A DNA stretch of 35,003 bases, from contig JAQIBP010000141.1 of the NCBI GenBank assembly GCA_027858995.1, positions 1 through 35,003 of the forward strand, in the 5' to 3' direction. Position 1 is the stretch's first letter. The number at the start of each line of letters is the position of its first letter. The position numbers and the translations under genes are program-made. The stretch is from Deltaproteobacteria bacterium (lineage in GTDB: Bacteria > Desulfobacterota > Desulfobacteria > Desulfobacterales > Desulfobacteraceae). The notes beneath the pieces were generated by a model that saw only the letters and a program-made list of their open reading frames with translations, searched no databases and was not told the origin of the DNA. Positions 1 to 7,806 of this stretch are shown piece after piece.

Positions 1-492
1 AGGATAACTCACGGGTTGAAAAAAGTGTTGAGTGTATATCACAAGATTCCCATCTGGCTCAATACCCAGTGTAATCATCCCAATGAAATAACTGAAAAAA
101 CCGCAGAGGCTGTATTCAACCTGCTTACCTGCGGTGTCAACGTCGGCAACCAGGCGGTTTTGCTTAAAGGAATAAATGATGACGTTGAAACGTTCAAAAA
201 ATTGCACCAGAAGCTTCTGACCGTCCGCATACGGCCTTATTATCTCTTCTACTGTGAACCAGCCCCTGGAATCGATCATTTCAGAACTCCGGTTGAAAAG
301 GGTGCGGAACTCATACGGGATGCCATACGCGGCCATACCACCGGACTTGCCCAGCCTATGTATGTCATTGCTACCAATATCGGCAAAATTCCGCTAATGC
401 CCGATTACTATATAATGGGAAAAGATAAGAAGGAATATACGCTCAAAAACCACAAAGGCATTACCACCAAATGGCCCAATATTCCTGAGTAG
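1..492 (+). CDS. KamA-family radical SAM amino acid 2,3-aminomutase, C-terminal part (5' end outside window)
   Basis: The reading frame is open from base 1, so the gene begins outside the window and the radical SAM CxxxCxxC motif is not visible. What remains matches the C-terminal third of lysine 2,3-aminomutase (KamA): WLNTQCNHPNEIT, then RIRPYYLFYC, then HFRTPVEKG, RGHTTG and GKIPLMPDYY. Family members use SAM, a 4Fe-4S cluster and PLP to move an alpha-amino group to the beta carbon. The PLP lysine is present in NIGK. The glycine-rich loop before it (PGGGGK in clostridial KamA) is two residues shorter and reads ATNIGK. The two aspartates that bind the lysine side chain (Asp293 and Asp330, clostridial numbering) are Glu (in YCEPAPG) and missing. 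The substrate is therefore probably not lysine. The glutaminase gene starts 8 bases downstream and is probably co-transcribed. Confidence 0.82.
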   Translation, partial: RITHGLKKVLSVYHKIPIWLNTQCNHPNEITEKTAEAVFNLLTCGVNVGNQAVLLKGINDDVETFKKLHQKLLTVRIRPYYLFYCEPAPGIDHFRTPVEKGAELIRDAIRGHTTGLAQPMYVIATNIGKIPLMPDYYIMGKDKKEYTLKNHKGITTKWPNIPE

Positions 493-500
493 ATATAAAT

Positions 501-1418
501 ATGGACTATCAACAAATACTTGAAGAAATTCATACAGAAGTTAAGCTGGTCATCACCCAGGGAAAGGTTGCAGATTACATTCCCAAACTGGCGGCTGTGC
601 CTTTGAATAAATTCGGGATGGCAGTCCAGACTTTGAATGGAAAATTATTTTCTGTGGGTGATGCAGATGAGTATTTTTCCATTCAATCCATTTCAAAGGC
701 CTACACTTTGATTCTTGCCCTGCAATTTGTGGGAGAAAATAATTTATTGAAACGAGTCGGCAGAGAACCCTCTGGAAATCCGTTTAATTCACTGGTTCAG
801 CTTGAGTATGAAAACGGGATACCCCGAAACCCTTTTATCAATGCCGGCGCTATGGTACTGGTGGATATTATCCTTTCCCAGTCAAAGGACGCAGTGCAAA
901 CCATTCTCAAATTTGTTCGGGATCGGTCTGATAATCAGGATATCGATTTTGATAGGGAAGTGGCTGCATCGGAAAAGAGTACAGGATTTCGGAATGCAGC
1001 CCTGGCCAATTTTCTCAAGAGTTATGGAAACCTTGAAAATGATGTGGAAGATGTTCTTGATATTTATTTTTCCCAATGCTCGTTACGTATGAATTGTATT
1101 GACCTGGCCAGAAGTTTTATGCTTCTAGCAAATCATGGACTCTCCCCTTGGTACGGGAAGCAAATAATAAGCAAAAGCCAAGCCAAACGGATCAATTCAC
1201 TCATGCTCACCTGCGGGACCTATGATGCAGTGGGTGATTTTGCTTATCGCGTAGGCTTGCCGGGGAAAAGCGGCGTTGGTGGCGGGATTGTCGCGTTTGT
1301 TCCGGGCCGGCTCTGTGTGGCTGTCTGGTCGCCCGGCCTCAATTCCAGTGGAAATTCTCTGGCTGGAACACAGGCTCTTGAATTGTTTACAACCAAAACC
1401 GGTAAGTCTATCTTTTAA
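501..1418 (+). CDS. glsA: Glutaminase (serine-dependent beta-lactamase fold)
   Basis: This 305-residue protein has the normal length of bacterial GlsA/YbaS-type glutaminase, which hydrolyses glutamine to glutamate and ammonia in the cytoplasm. The nucleophile motif SxxK is at residues 63-66 (QSISK). Further family blocks are NPFINAGAM near residue 110 and GKSGVGGGI near residue 258. The start is the ATG 8 bases after the aminomutase stop. No clear Shine-Dalgarno precedes it, so translational coupling is likely. Pairing a glutamate-producing enzyme with an amino-acid aminomutase suggests that glutamate, or an amino acid made from it, is processed by the pair; this is inference. Confidence 0.9.
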   Translation: MDYQQILEEIHTEVKLVITQGKVADYIPKLAAVPLNKFGMAVQTLNGKLFSVGDADEYFSIQSISKAYTLILALQFVGENNLLKRVGREPSGNPFNSLVQLEYENGIPRNPFINAGAMVLVDIILSQSKDAVQTILKFVRDRSDNQDIDFDREVAASEKSTGFRNAALANFLKSYGNLENDVEDVLDIYFSQCSLRMNCIDLARSFMLLANHGLSPWYGKQIISKSQAKRINSLMLTCGTYDAVGDFAYRVGLPGKSGVGGGIVAFVPGRLCVAVWSPGLNSSGNSLAGTQALELFTTKTGKSIF

Positions 1419-1663
1419 TCAAGAGTCACTGCAGAAGTGAAAAGATATTCACTATTTTCTTGATGCAGTGTCTTTGTTGTTATGGCCTTTTACGTTCTGA
1501 TTTTTTAGGAAACAAAAATAGTTCTTAATTTTTACAATAGCTTCATTAAAAAGTAGGATACCTCAAAAGGCCTGCCAATGCAAAAGACTAATCAGACTGG
1601 AATCAATTTGCTATGTTTATGGTGCATATCATGACGACCTGATCAACACCAGTTTATACAGAA

Positions 1664-1939
1664 TTGGATCAGCTTTCAAATAGTGTTATGGATCTTATCA
1701 AACAGAATAAACTGGATGAAGCAGAAGCTGTATTAAAACAGCTATTAAATGAATACCCAGACCAAATCGATGGTTTTGAGCGGCTGGGCCAGATCTATGA
1801 GGCCCGGGGAAAAAGGCAAACAGCTGCTGATTATTACCAAAAAGCTGCTGATTTTGCCAAAACCATGCCGGGATTTGATCAACAAAGCATTGATTACTAT
1901 TTGTCAAAAGCGAAAAGCATGACCGAAGAAAAAAAGTAA
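1664..1939 (+). CDS. Short tetratricopeptide-repeat protein
   Basis: This is a 91-residue soluble protein containing about two TPR helical hairpins. Residues 9-35 hold a first unit (MDLIKQNKLDEAEAVLKQLL) and residues 37-65 a second (DGFERLGQIYEARGKRQTAA), with the expected small and aromatic spacing. TPRs bind partner proteins, but no partner is evident here. The start is uncertain. A TTG at 1664 is the earliest candidate after an in-frame TGA at 1640-1642, and an ATG lies at 1688. Neither has a good ribosome binding site, so the gene may be a 5'-decayed remnant of a longer TPR protein. It has no obvious link to either neighbour. Confidence 0.6.
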   Translation: MDQLSNSVMDLIKQNKLDEAEAVLKQLLNEYPDQIDGFERLGQIYEARGKRQTAADYYQKAADFAKTMPGFDQQSIDYYLSKAKSMTEEKK

Positions 1940-2257
1940 AAGAACTAAATCCAAAGAAAATAAATCCTTTTAAAAATTCATTCGAAGAAAAAACTGGCTA
2001 CAAAAAAAAGTCGCAACATAAGTATTCATAGGGCACAGTCCTGACAAAATTTGGAGCCACTATATCTGGTATCTTATGTTTTCCAGAATAGAGTTTTCCA
2101 TTCAAATATATAAACCGGGATATTAATAAGGGCAATTTTTAGGCATTCCAGTAATATAGATAATTGAGAGTTTAATTGAAGAGATGACTAATTATTCTTG
2201 CACGAAGTATTCCAAAATTTAAAAGATTAAGTATCCCAAGAGTACTAATCAATTAAA
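1940..2257. other. AT-rich gap without a recognised gene
   Basis: This stretch of roughly 320 bases lies between the TPR gene and the convergent GNAT gene. It is AT-rich with stops in all frames. I see no RNA gene, strong hairpin or repeat in it. Confidence 0.5.
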
Positions 2258-2686
2258 TCAAAATAGCCTTTTTTTCATATAAAGCTTGGAGTGGTTTTGA
2301 TAATAGTTTTCTAAAATACCAAAAATTTTGTATCCTTTTTTTTCATAAAATGCTGGGGCTTGAAAACTATAAGAGTAAAGATATGAGCTATGGCAACCTT
2401 TTTCTTTTGCAGTTCTTTCGGCTTCAAACAGTAAGCTTTCACCAATTTTTTTTTTCCTGTTATGTTCGGAAACCCACAAACTAATTATTTCAAGCCAGCC
2501 ACCCCCCCCCACTATACAATCTATCCCTGCAATCATTAAATCTGAATCATCTGTCATTTTATAAAGGAAGTTTTTGAAAACATAACCTTTTATTCTATTA
2601 CCATTGAACCCCATTAACTTGTCATCAAGATATTGTTGATCTTTTTGATCAGGCTTGTAGTTATAAATTAATTTCATTTTTTTCAC
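2258..2686 (-). CDS. GNAT-family N-acetyltransferase
   Basis: This 142-residue single-domain protein is of the GCN5-related acetyltransferase fold, which transfers acetyl from acetyl-CoA to an amine. The central strand and acetyl-CoA loop read IISLWVSEHNRKKKIGESLL (residues 67-86), equivalent to the family's LWVxxxxRgkGIGxxLL. The C-terminal FYEKKGYKIFGILENY block (residues 113-128) is also typical. The substrate cannot be inferred. A run of nine C on the plus strand (2502-2510) encodes the glycine run just before residue 63. That run is a possible slippage site, although the frame is intact here. The gene is convergent with the TPR gene and lies 40 bases downstream of the permease gene on the same strand. 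Confidence 0.85.
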   Translation of the reverse strand: MKKMKLIYNYKPDQKDQQYLDDKLMGFNGNRIKGYVFKNFLYKMTDDSDLMIAGIDCIVGGGGWLEIISLWVSEHNRKKKIGESLLFEAERTAKEKGCHSSYLYSYSFQAPAFYEKKGYKIFGILENYYQNHSKLYMKKRLF

Positions 2687-2726
2687 TTTTAAACATTTTA
2701 TTTACTGATATGATTTTATACCAATT

Positions 2727-3683
2727 CTAAGAGTAAAAGAGTAGGTCAATCTGTTTTTTAAATTTTTTGAGCAATCTACCATCTAATGTAATTAGCCCTG
2801 TAAAAATCATTCCCATACCTATAAAAACTTCCCATCCAAGCTGTTCTCCAAGAACCGTAACACCAAGAATTATTGCGCTGACAGGGATTAAAAAAGTTAC
2901 CAATAAAAGATTGGTAGGCCCTGCAGTTGCCAGCACATGAAAATAGATGATGTAAGCTAAAGATGTGCTGATTGCAGCAAGTCCAAAAAGGGACATTATT
3001 GTCATAGTGTTTGGAGTCAAATTCCATGGCTGATCAAAATATAAGGCTAATGGGGTCATCATTATTGTTGATCCGCACAACATTCCAGTTGCAACTATCA
3101 TTGGATTCATATCTTTAAAGCGATGACCGTAAATAGCAGCAAATGCATATGAGATTGCAGCTCCAAGAACTGCAATTTGTCCAATAATTTCGATACCGAA
3201 TCCTTTTAATGATTCTATTCCTATCAGGACTGATACACCAATCCAACCCATCATTATTCCCAATATTCTGTTAAATGTAAGCTTTTCTTGCCTTGTAAAA
3301 AAGTGTGCGAGTACAACACTAAAAATGGGCGTTGTTGCATTTAGTATACTTGCAAGACCGCTTTCAATATGGGTTTGCCCCCAGACAATTAAGCAAAATG
3401 GAATCAGATTGTTTAATACACCCAATACAAAGAAAGAACCCCATATACTAAGGGAGGTTGGCATTCTTTCTCCCTTTAGATATACAATAGCCAAGAGTAT
3501 GATAGAAGCAAGAGCAACCCTGCACAGCACGATTGTGAGTGGAGGTAATTCTTTTACCGCCACACCTATAAAGAAAAACGACCCGCCCCACATTATAGAC
3601 AAAATAATGATTAGCACCCATTCTTTAACACCCATAACCTTATTAACCATTTCTAATTTTTCTTTCATCTGTGTGGTTCCCAT
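2727..3683 (-). CDS. EamA/DMT-superfamily transporter
   Basis: This 318-residue inner-membrane protein has about ten hydrophobic segments arranged as two EamA repeats (roughly residues 22-155 and 165-300). The first repeat has SIMWGGSFFFIGVAVKELPP and the second has GLAAISTSLAYIIYF, both typical of drug/metabolite transporters. Members export or import small metabolites, and the substrate cannot be predicted. The start is supported by GGGAG a few bases upstream of the ATG. The gene is divergent from the Ada-like regulator, with a perfect inverted repeat in the shared upstream region, so the two may be co-regulated. Confidence 0.88.
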   Translation of the reverse strand: MGTTQMKEKLEMVNKVMGVKEWVLIIILSIMWGGSFFFIGVAVKELPPLTIVLCRVALASIILLAIVYLKGERMPTSLSIWGSFFVLGVLNNLIPFCLIVWGQTHIESGLASILNATTPIFSVVLAHFFTRQEKLTFNRILGIMMGWIGVSVLIGIESLKGFGIEIIGQIAVLGAAISYAFAAIYGHRFKDMNPMIVATGMLCGSTIMMTPLALYFDQPWNLTPNTMTIMSLFGLAAISTSLAYIIYFHVLATAGPTNLLLVTFLIPVSAIILGVTVLGEQLGWEVFIGMGMIFTGLITLDGRLLKKFKKQIDLLFYS

Positions 3684-3772
3684 ATTTCTCCCAACTATTT
3701 TGTAATATATACTTTTTTTAATTGTTTACCCTTTTATGAATGAAACAATAACCTATGATCTAATATTTAGCG

Positions 3773-3809
3773 ACCCGAATATTGCTGAATTTGAGAGCAA
3801 TATTCGGGT
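3773..3809. promoter_or_regulatory. Perfect 14-bp inverted repeat between divergent genes (candidate operator)
   Basis: Arm ACCCGAATATTGCT (3773-3786) and its exact complement (3796-3809) flank a 9-base spacer. It lies 52 bases before the preferred Ada-like start and about 90 bases before the permease start. A terminator is unlikely between two divergent genes, and no T-run follows on either strand. A regulator-binding site or RNA hairpin is more likely. Confidence 0.5.
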
Positions 3810-3860
3810 GGTCAACAGACATTAATTGGATTAGAATACAATATGGAGGATAAAATTACT

Positions 3861-4712
3861 ATGTATGATTATTCACAACAGTCTGATGACTATAAAAGGA
3901 TCGAAAAAGCCATTCGATTTATCGAAGACAATTTCAAATCCCAGCCAACACTTGATGAAATTGCCAAAAGTGTTCACTTAAGTAAATACCACTTTAATCG
4001 CGTGTTTAAACGCTGGGCCGGAATCGGACCTATCCAGTTCCTACAGTTTATCACTCTTGACTACACTAAAAAAATCTTGAGAAAATCAAAAAGTCTTCTT
4101 GAAACGTCATTAGAAGCGGGCCTGTCAGGACCAAGCCGATTACACGATTTATTTGTTACATTCGATGCAATGACTCCTGGCGATTTCAAAAAACAGGGTG
4201 CTGGCTTGAAAATAGAATATAGCCTTTGTGATTCCCCTTTTGGTGAGTGCTTGATTGCAAAAACTGAAAGAGGAATTTGTCATTTTGGTTTCATACGAGA
4301 AAACAGTCAATTATATGCCCTTAATCAACTATTTAAAAAATGGCCTGGTGCCATATTCAGTAAAAATTCACAACCCCTTGATCCTACAGTTAATCAAATA
4401 TTCAATCTTGATCAAAAAAAAGAATCACGCCCATTTAATATTTTACTCAAAGGTACAAATTTTCAAATTAATGTATGGAAAGCGTTGCTATTGATCCCCA
4501 GTGGCAGTGTAGTATGCTACCAGGATATAGCCGCACATATCGGTCGCCCAAAAGCATTTAGAGCTGTTGCAAGTGCAATTGCAATTAATCCGGTTGCATA
4601 CTTAATACCTTGCCATAGGGTAATTGCCAAGTCAGGTAAAATTCATCAATATCGCTGGGGTTCTTCAAGAAAGAAAGCTATTGTAGGGTGGGAGGCTGCA
4701 AAAATGGCATAA
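3861..4712 (+). CDS. Ada-like AraC-type regulator fused to methylated-DNA-protein cysteine methyltransferase
   Basis: This bifunctional protein is 283 residues from the preferred ATG. Residues about 14-105 are an AraC-type double helix-turn-helix (LDEIAKSVHLSKYHFNRVFK). Residues about 115-283 are an O6-alkylguanine-DNA methyltransferase with the active-site PCHRV (Cys251), which irreversibly takes the alkyl group from DNA. The N-terminal zinc domain of E. coli Ada that senses methylphosphotriesters is absent, so how alkylation would switch transcription is unclear. An upstream in-frame ATG at 3843 would add six residues. GGAGG at 3845-3849, within that extension, is placed to serve the ATG at 3861, so I prefer the latter. 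It is divergent from the permease gene. Confidence 0.9.
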   Translation: MYDYSQQSDDYKRIEKAIRFIEDNFKSQPTLDEIAKSVHLSKYHFNRVFKRWAGIGPIQFLQFITLDYTKKILRKSKSLLETSLEAGLSGPSRLHDLFVTFDAMTPGDFKKQGAGLKIEYSLCDSPFGECLIAKTERGICHFGFIRENSQLYALNQLFKKWPGAIFSKNSQPLDPTVNQIFNLDQKKESRPFNILLKGTNFQINVWKALLLIPSGSVVCYQDIAAHIGRPKAFRAVASAIAINPVAYLIPCHRVIAKSGKIHQYRWGSSRKKAIVGWEAAKMA

Positions 4713-4775
4713 CAAGAATTGCCAAATTGCTTTTTCAATAATTTTCCTTACCTATAAGTTTGCTTTGTGATGCTT

Positions 4776-5234
4776 TTAATTTTCAATACCTTCTCGATCA
4801 TAAACAGACATCATGGTTCCGACCATAGTCGTTACCAATTTTTGCCCTCCATCAACATGGACAAATAGTTCACCCTCGGTTACTGTTATGTTTCTACCAG
4901 GCTTTTTAACTGTACCGACTGCTTGAAATCGTTTCCCTTTTGCAGGAGACAAAAAATTAATTTTAAACTCGATAGAAAGGACAGCAGCACCTTTTGGCAT
5001 TAATGAAAATGCCGCATACCCACATGCACTATCAAGTACAGTTGCCACAATACCGGCATGAATGAAGCCATGTTGCTGTGTTAAATTGGTTTGATATGGA
5101 AATTCCAGTTTTACTTCACCTGGCTGAATGGATAATATCGAAGCATTGACTGTTTTCATGATTTCCTGCCGGTTAAAACTATCCCTTACTTTTGCCTCAT
5201 AGCCATCATCACTTGGTTTAAATTGTGATTCCAT
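4776..5234 (-). CDS. PaaI-family hotdog thioesterase
   Basis: This 152-residue hotdog-fold protein resembles PaaI/YdiI acyl-CoA thioesterases, which release acids from acyl- or aryl-CoA and so recycle CoA. The helix motif HGFIHAGIVATVLDSACGY and the following strand block EFKINFLSPAKGK are diagnostic. GAGGAG lies about 12 bases before the ATG. It converges with the Ada-like gene and is not part of the beta-oxidation cluster, although a thioesterase would fit as an overflow valve for CoA esters. The real substrate is unknown. Confidence 0.87.
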   Translation of the reverse strand: MESQFKPSDDGYEAKVRDSFNRQEIMKTVNASILSIQPGEVKLEFPYQTNLTQQHGFIHAGIVATVLDSACGYAAFSLMPKGAAVLSIEFKINFLSPAKGKRFQAVGTVKKPGRNITVTEGELFVHVDGGQKLVTTMVGTMMSVYDREGIEN

Positions 5235-5310
5235 TTTGCAACATGTCTCCTCGATGTTAGTTTATCAAATAAGTGGTTTCTTTTTTATATATAAAACTTT
5301 TTCACATTCA

Positions 5311-5448
5311 CTACCAAATCACCCTGGGTGTCAGTTTGCCTTCACTAACGGATCGAAGGTAATTGAGCTTTAAGTCTACATTTACAAGGCCGGTATCCTC
5401 AGGCAGCCTGAGAAATGCTTCAAAGCAATCAGGCAACCTGTTCGGCAT
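5311..5448 (-). pseudogene. Remnant of a second PaaI-like thioesterase
   Basis: An open stretch of 45 codons (ATG at 5446-5448, TAG at 5311-5313) contains GLVNVDLKLNYLRSVSEGKL. That is the late beta-strand signature of PaaI-family thioesterases, at the position of EFKINFLSPAKGK in the intact gene next door. The hotdog helix and N-terminus are missing. Upstream on the same strand (about 5425-5575) another frame reads protein-like text broken by stops (KSFTEALNLAEGK, then ITSVNIEDAEQVA). I read this as decayed coding sequence; a very short real gene is less likely. Confidence 0.45.
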
Positions 5449-5602
5449 CTTCAATATTTACTGAAGTAATTTGCATTGTCGCATTAATTAAGCATCATGC
5501 TTTTCCCTCAGCCAGATTCAGTGCTTCAGTAAATGATTTAACCAAAAGAGGAACACCCTTCTCAGTAGTTGTCCATGAACATATACTTAATCGGATAGCA
5601 TC

Positions 5603-5797
5603 TTATCTTGAATCTCTTTGGAAAAGTTCATCCTCATCAGCAGTTATTAATTTTTGACAATGATGGCATACCATATTCAATCGTTGAACATTGCCTTTAA
5701 AAAGGAATTTATCACAATGAGGGCAATGATAATCTTTTAAATCGGGATTACTCTCCATTGGTGGAATCATTGGTTCTGTAACATTTGAATTATTCAT
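5603..5797 (-). CDS. Small Com-like zinc-ribbon protein
   Basis: This 64-residue protein has one four-cysteine zinc knuckle: Cys25 and Cys28 in YHCPHC, Cys44 and Cys47 in MVCHHC. The layout resembles the Com translational activator of phage Mu and its bacterial relatives (CxxCxKxLFK, then RCPRCK). Com binds mRNA or DNA near the mom gene. Here no phage or mom-like gene is nearby, so the role is unknown. The N-terminal 20 residues look disordered. Ribosome binding signals are weak. A generic zinc-ribbon protein is the alternative. Confidence 0.6.
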   Translation of the reverse strand: MNNSNVTEPMIPPMESNPDLKDYHCPHCDKFLFKGNVQRLNMVCHHCQKLITADEDELFQRDSR

Positions 5798-5992
5798 TAT
5801 TGCTCGCTAAATCTATTTAAATGGGATATATTAATATATCATAACTACAGAAAAACCAAGCAGTTTTTTTAATCAAATTGATCTTGACTTTTAATTAAAT
5901 ACCCATTAATTTTAATTCCATCAAATGTTGGAAACATATCTTTGTCAATGAAACTTTATTATTAGTAATTCTTTATTTTCAGGAGGGGTAGC

Positions 5993-7744
5993 ATGGCTTT
6001 GAATCTCAAATCCATAGGAGAAAAGGTCGGCCCTTTTACCAAGGAGTATAAGCAGAAAGATGCAATATTGTATGCTCTTGGTGTTGGTGCAGGTTTTCGT
6101 GATCTGGAATACTGCTATGAAAAAAATCTCAAGGTTCTTCCAAGTTTTTCCATAGCATCAATCTTTGATACAATGGCAAAATTTGCAATTAAAGCCCGGG
6201 TTAATTTGGCAGGTATTTTACACGGTGAGCAGGATCTTATCTTTCACAATCCAATTCCCCCCGAGGGCACACTCACAACAAACGGGCAGATTGACAATAT
6301 TTATGATAAGGGCAAAGACAAAGGTGCTCTTGTGATAGGCAAGAGTGACACTTTTCACTCCAATGGAAAAAAACTGTTTACAAGCATATTCTCTCTTTTC
6401 TGCCGTCTTGATGGTGGATTCAGTGGTGAGAAATCTTTGAAAACTGAATTTGAATTTCCTAAAAGAAAACCTGATTTTATTGTGGAAGATAAACCGTTGA
6501 CAGGTCAGCCACTTCTTTACAGACTTTCTGGAGATATATTCCCCCTTCATGCCGATCCGAAATTTGCAAAAGCATCTGGATTTGAAAAACCCATTATGCA
6601 TGGTCTCTGCACCCATGGATTTGCATGCAGAGCGCTTTTAAGCCAGCTGATTCCCAGTGAACCGGAAAAGGCAATACGTATGAAATGCCGTTTTTCAAAC
6701 ACATTATACCCGGGTGTACCCATAAAAACACTTATCTGGAAAATAGAAAAGGGTAAAGCTGTGTGGAAAACCATAAACCAGGAGACCGGTGAAGAAATTA
6801 TTACCAATGGTCTTTTTGAATATGGTGATATACCAAAGGATGAAATACTTTTTGACGACCGTGTAGCTGTTATAACAGGTGCAGGAACCGGTCTTGGTCG
6901 AACCTATGCACTTGAGCTTGCAAAACGGGGGGCAAAAATTGTTGTAAATGATTATGGAGGAGCATTTGATGGCTCAGGAAAAGGCTCTTCATCCCCTGCC
7001 CAGATGGTTGTGGATGAAATAAAAAAAACAGGGGGTCAGGCTGTTGCCAATTATGACAATGTTGCAAGCCCGGAGGGCGGCAAAAATATCATAAAAACAG
7101 CTCTGGATGCATTTGGTACAATTGATATTCTTATAAATAATGCCGGAATTTTAAGGGATAAAAGTATAGTTAAAATGGAGCCGGAACAGTGGCAGTCAGT
7201 TCTAAATGTCCATCTTTCAGGTTCCTATAATGTAACCAGACCAGCCTTTAAAATAATGAAGGAAAAAGGCTATGGAAGAATAATCATGACCACATCTGCA
7301 GCAGGTCTTTATGGCAATTTTGGCCAGACAAATTATTCTGCAGCCAAACTTGCCCTTGTGGGATTGATGAACAGCCTGAAACTTGAAGGCTTGAAATATG
7401 ATATCAAGGTTAACACTGTAGCCCCCCTTGCAGCTTCCCGGATGACTGAAGGAGTGATGCCGACCGAGATATTTGAAAAAAGTAAACCTGAATATGTCAT
7501 GCCCATGGTACTCTATTTATGTTCTGAACTATGCCCTGTTACAGGCAATATTTATAATGCGGGCATGGGTTTTTTCAACCGGGCTGCTGTCTGCACAGGA
7601 TCAGGTGCCCTTGTAAAAGGAAAAGACGGCATTGCCAATGCTGAGGATATTGCCCATAGAATAAAGCAGATATCGAGTCTTAAAAAAGCCAAAGAGTATT
7701 TTCAGCTCAATGATCAGGTAATGGATCTTATTAAGAACGTCTGA
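5993..7744 (+). CDS. Bifunctional 2-enoyl-CoA hydratase 2 / 3-hydroxyacyl-CoA dehydrogenase (MFE-2-like)
   Basis: This 583-residue fusion is the first gene of the cluster, with AGGAGGGG just upstream of its ATG. Residues 1-280 form a double-hotdog MaoC/hydratase-2 unit with YALGVGAG near residue 28 and the active-site block GDIFPLHAD around residues 180-188. Catalytic Asp181 and His186 are present, but the conserved Asn of DxNPLH is Phe183. Residues 290-583 are an SDR close to the peroxisomal MFE-2 dehydrogenase: TGAGTGLG (295-302), NNAGI (382-386), and Ser435, Tyr448, Lys452. The unit should hydrate trans-2-enoyl-CoA and oxidise the 3-hydroxyacyl-CoA with NAD. The domain order (hydratase then SDR) is reversed from animal MFE-2. 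The SDR half is very like the SDR in the next gene. It is cytoplasmic. The natural substrate is inferred only. Confidence 0.87.
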   Translation: MALNLKSIGEKVGPFTKEYKQKDAILYALGVGAGFRDLEYCYEKNLKVLPSFSIASIFDTMAKFAIKARVNLAGILHGEQDLIFHNPIPPEGTLTTNGQIDNIYDKGKDKGALVIGKSDTFHSNGKKLFTSIFSLFCRLDGGFSGEKSLKTEFEFPKRKPDFIVEDKPLTGQPLLYRLSGDIFPLHADPKFAKASGFEKPIMHGLCTHGFACRALLSQLIPSEPEKAIRMKCRFSNTLYPGVPIKTLIWKIEKGKAVWKTINQETGEEIITNGLFEYGDIPKDEILFDDRVAVITGAGTGLGRTYALELAKRGAKIVVNDYGGAFDGSGKGSSSPAQMVVDEIKKTGGQAVANYDNVASPEGGKNIIKTALDAFGTIDILINNAGILRDKSIVKMEPEQWQSVLNVHLSGSYNVTRPAFKIMKEKGYGRIIMTTSAAGLYGNFGQTNYSAAKLALVGLMNSLKLEGLKYDIKVNTVAPLAASRMTEGVMPTEIFEKSKPEYVMPMVLYLCSELCPVTGNIYNAGMGFFNRAAVCTGSGALVKGKDGIANAEDIAHRIKQISSLKKAKEYFQLNDQVMDLIKNV

Positions 7745-7806
7745 ACAAATTGGTTGTTTTCGGTTGGGCACTAACTAAATTATAATTAAAGGGAGAATAT
7801 ATTAAA

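Noticed and set aside
1-492. Calling the partial gene glutamate 2,3-aminomutase
   Set aside because: The diagnostic residues do not match the published Lys/Asn pair, and only the C-terminal part is visible.
1419-1470. Terminator after glsA
   Set aside because: GTGAA/TTCAC and CACTGCA/TGCAGTG pairings exist, but they compete and no T-run follows.
5884-5916. Sigma-70 promoter for the catabolic cluster (TTGACT with a downstream AT-rich box)
   Set aside because: No good TATAAT match at 16-18 bases. The region is so AT-rich that chance matches are expected.
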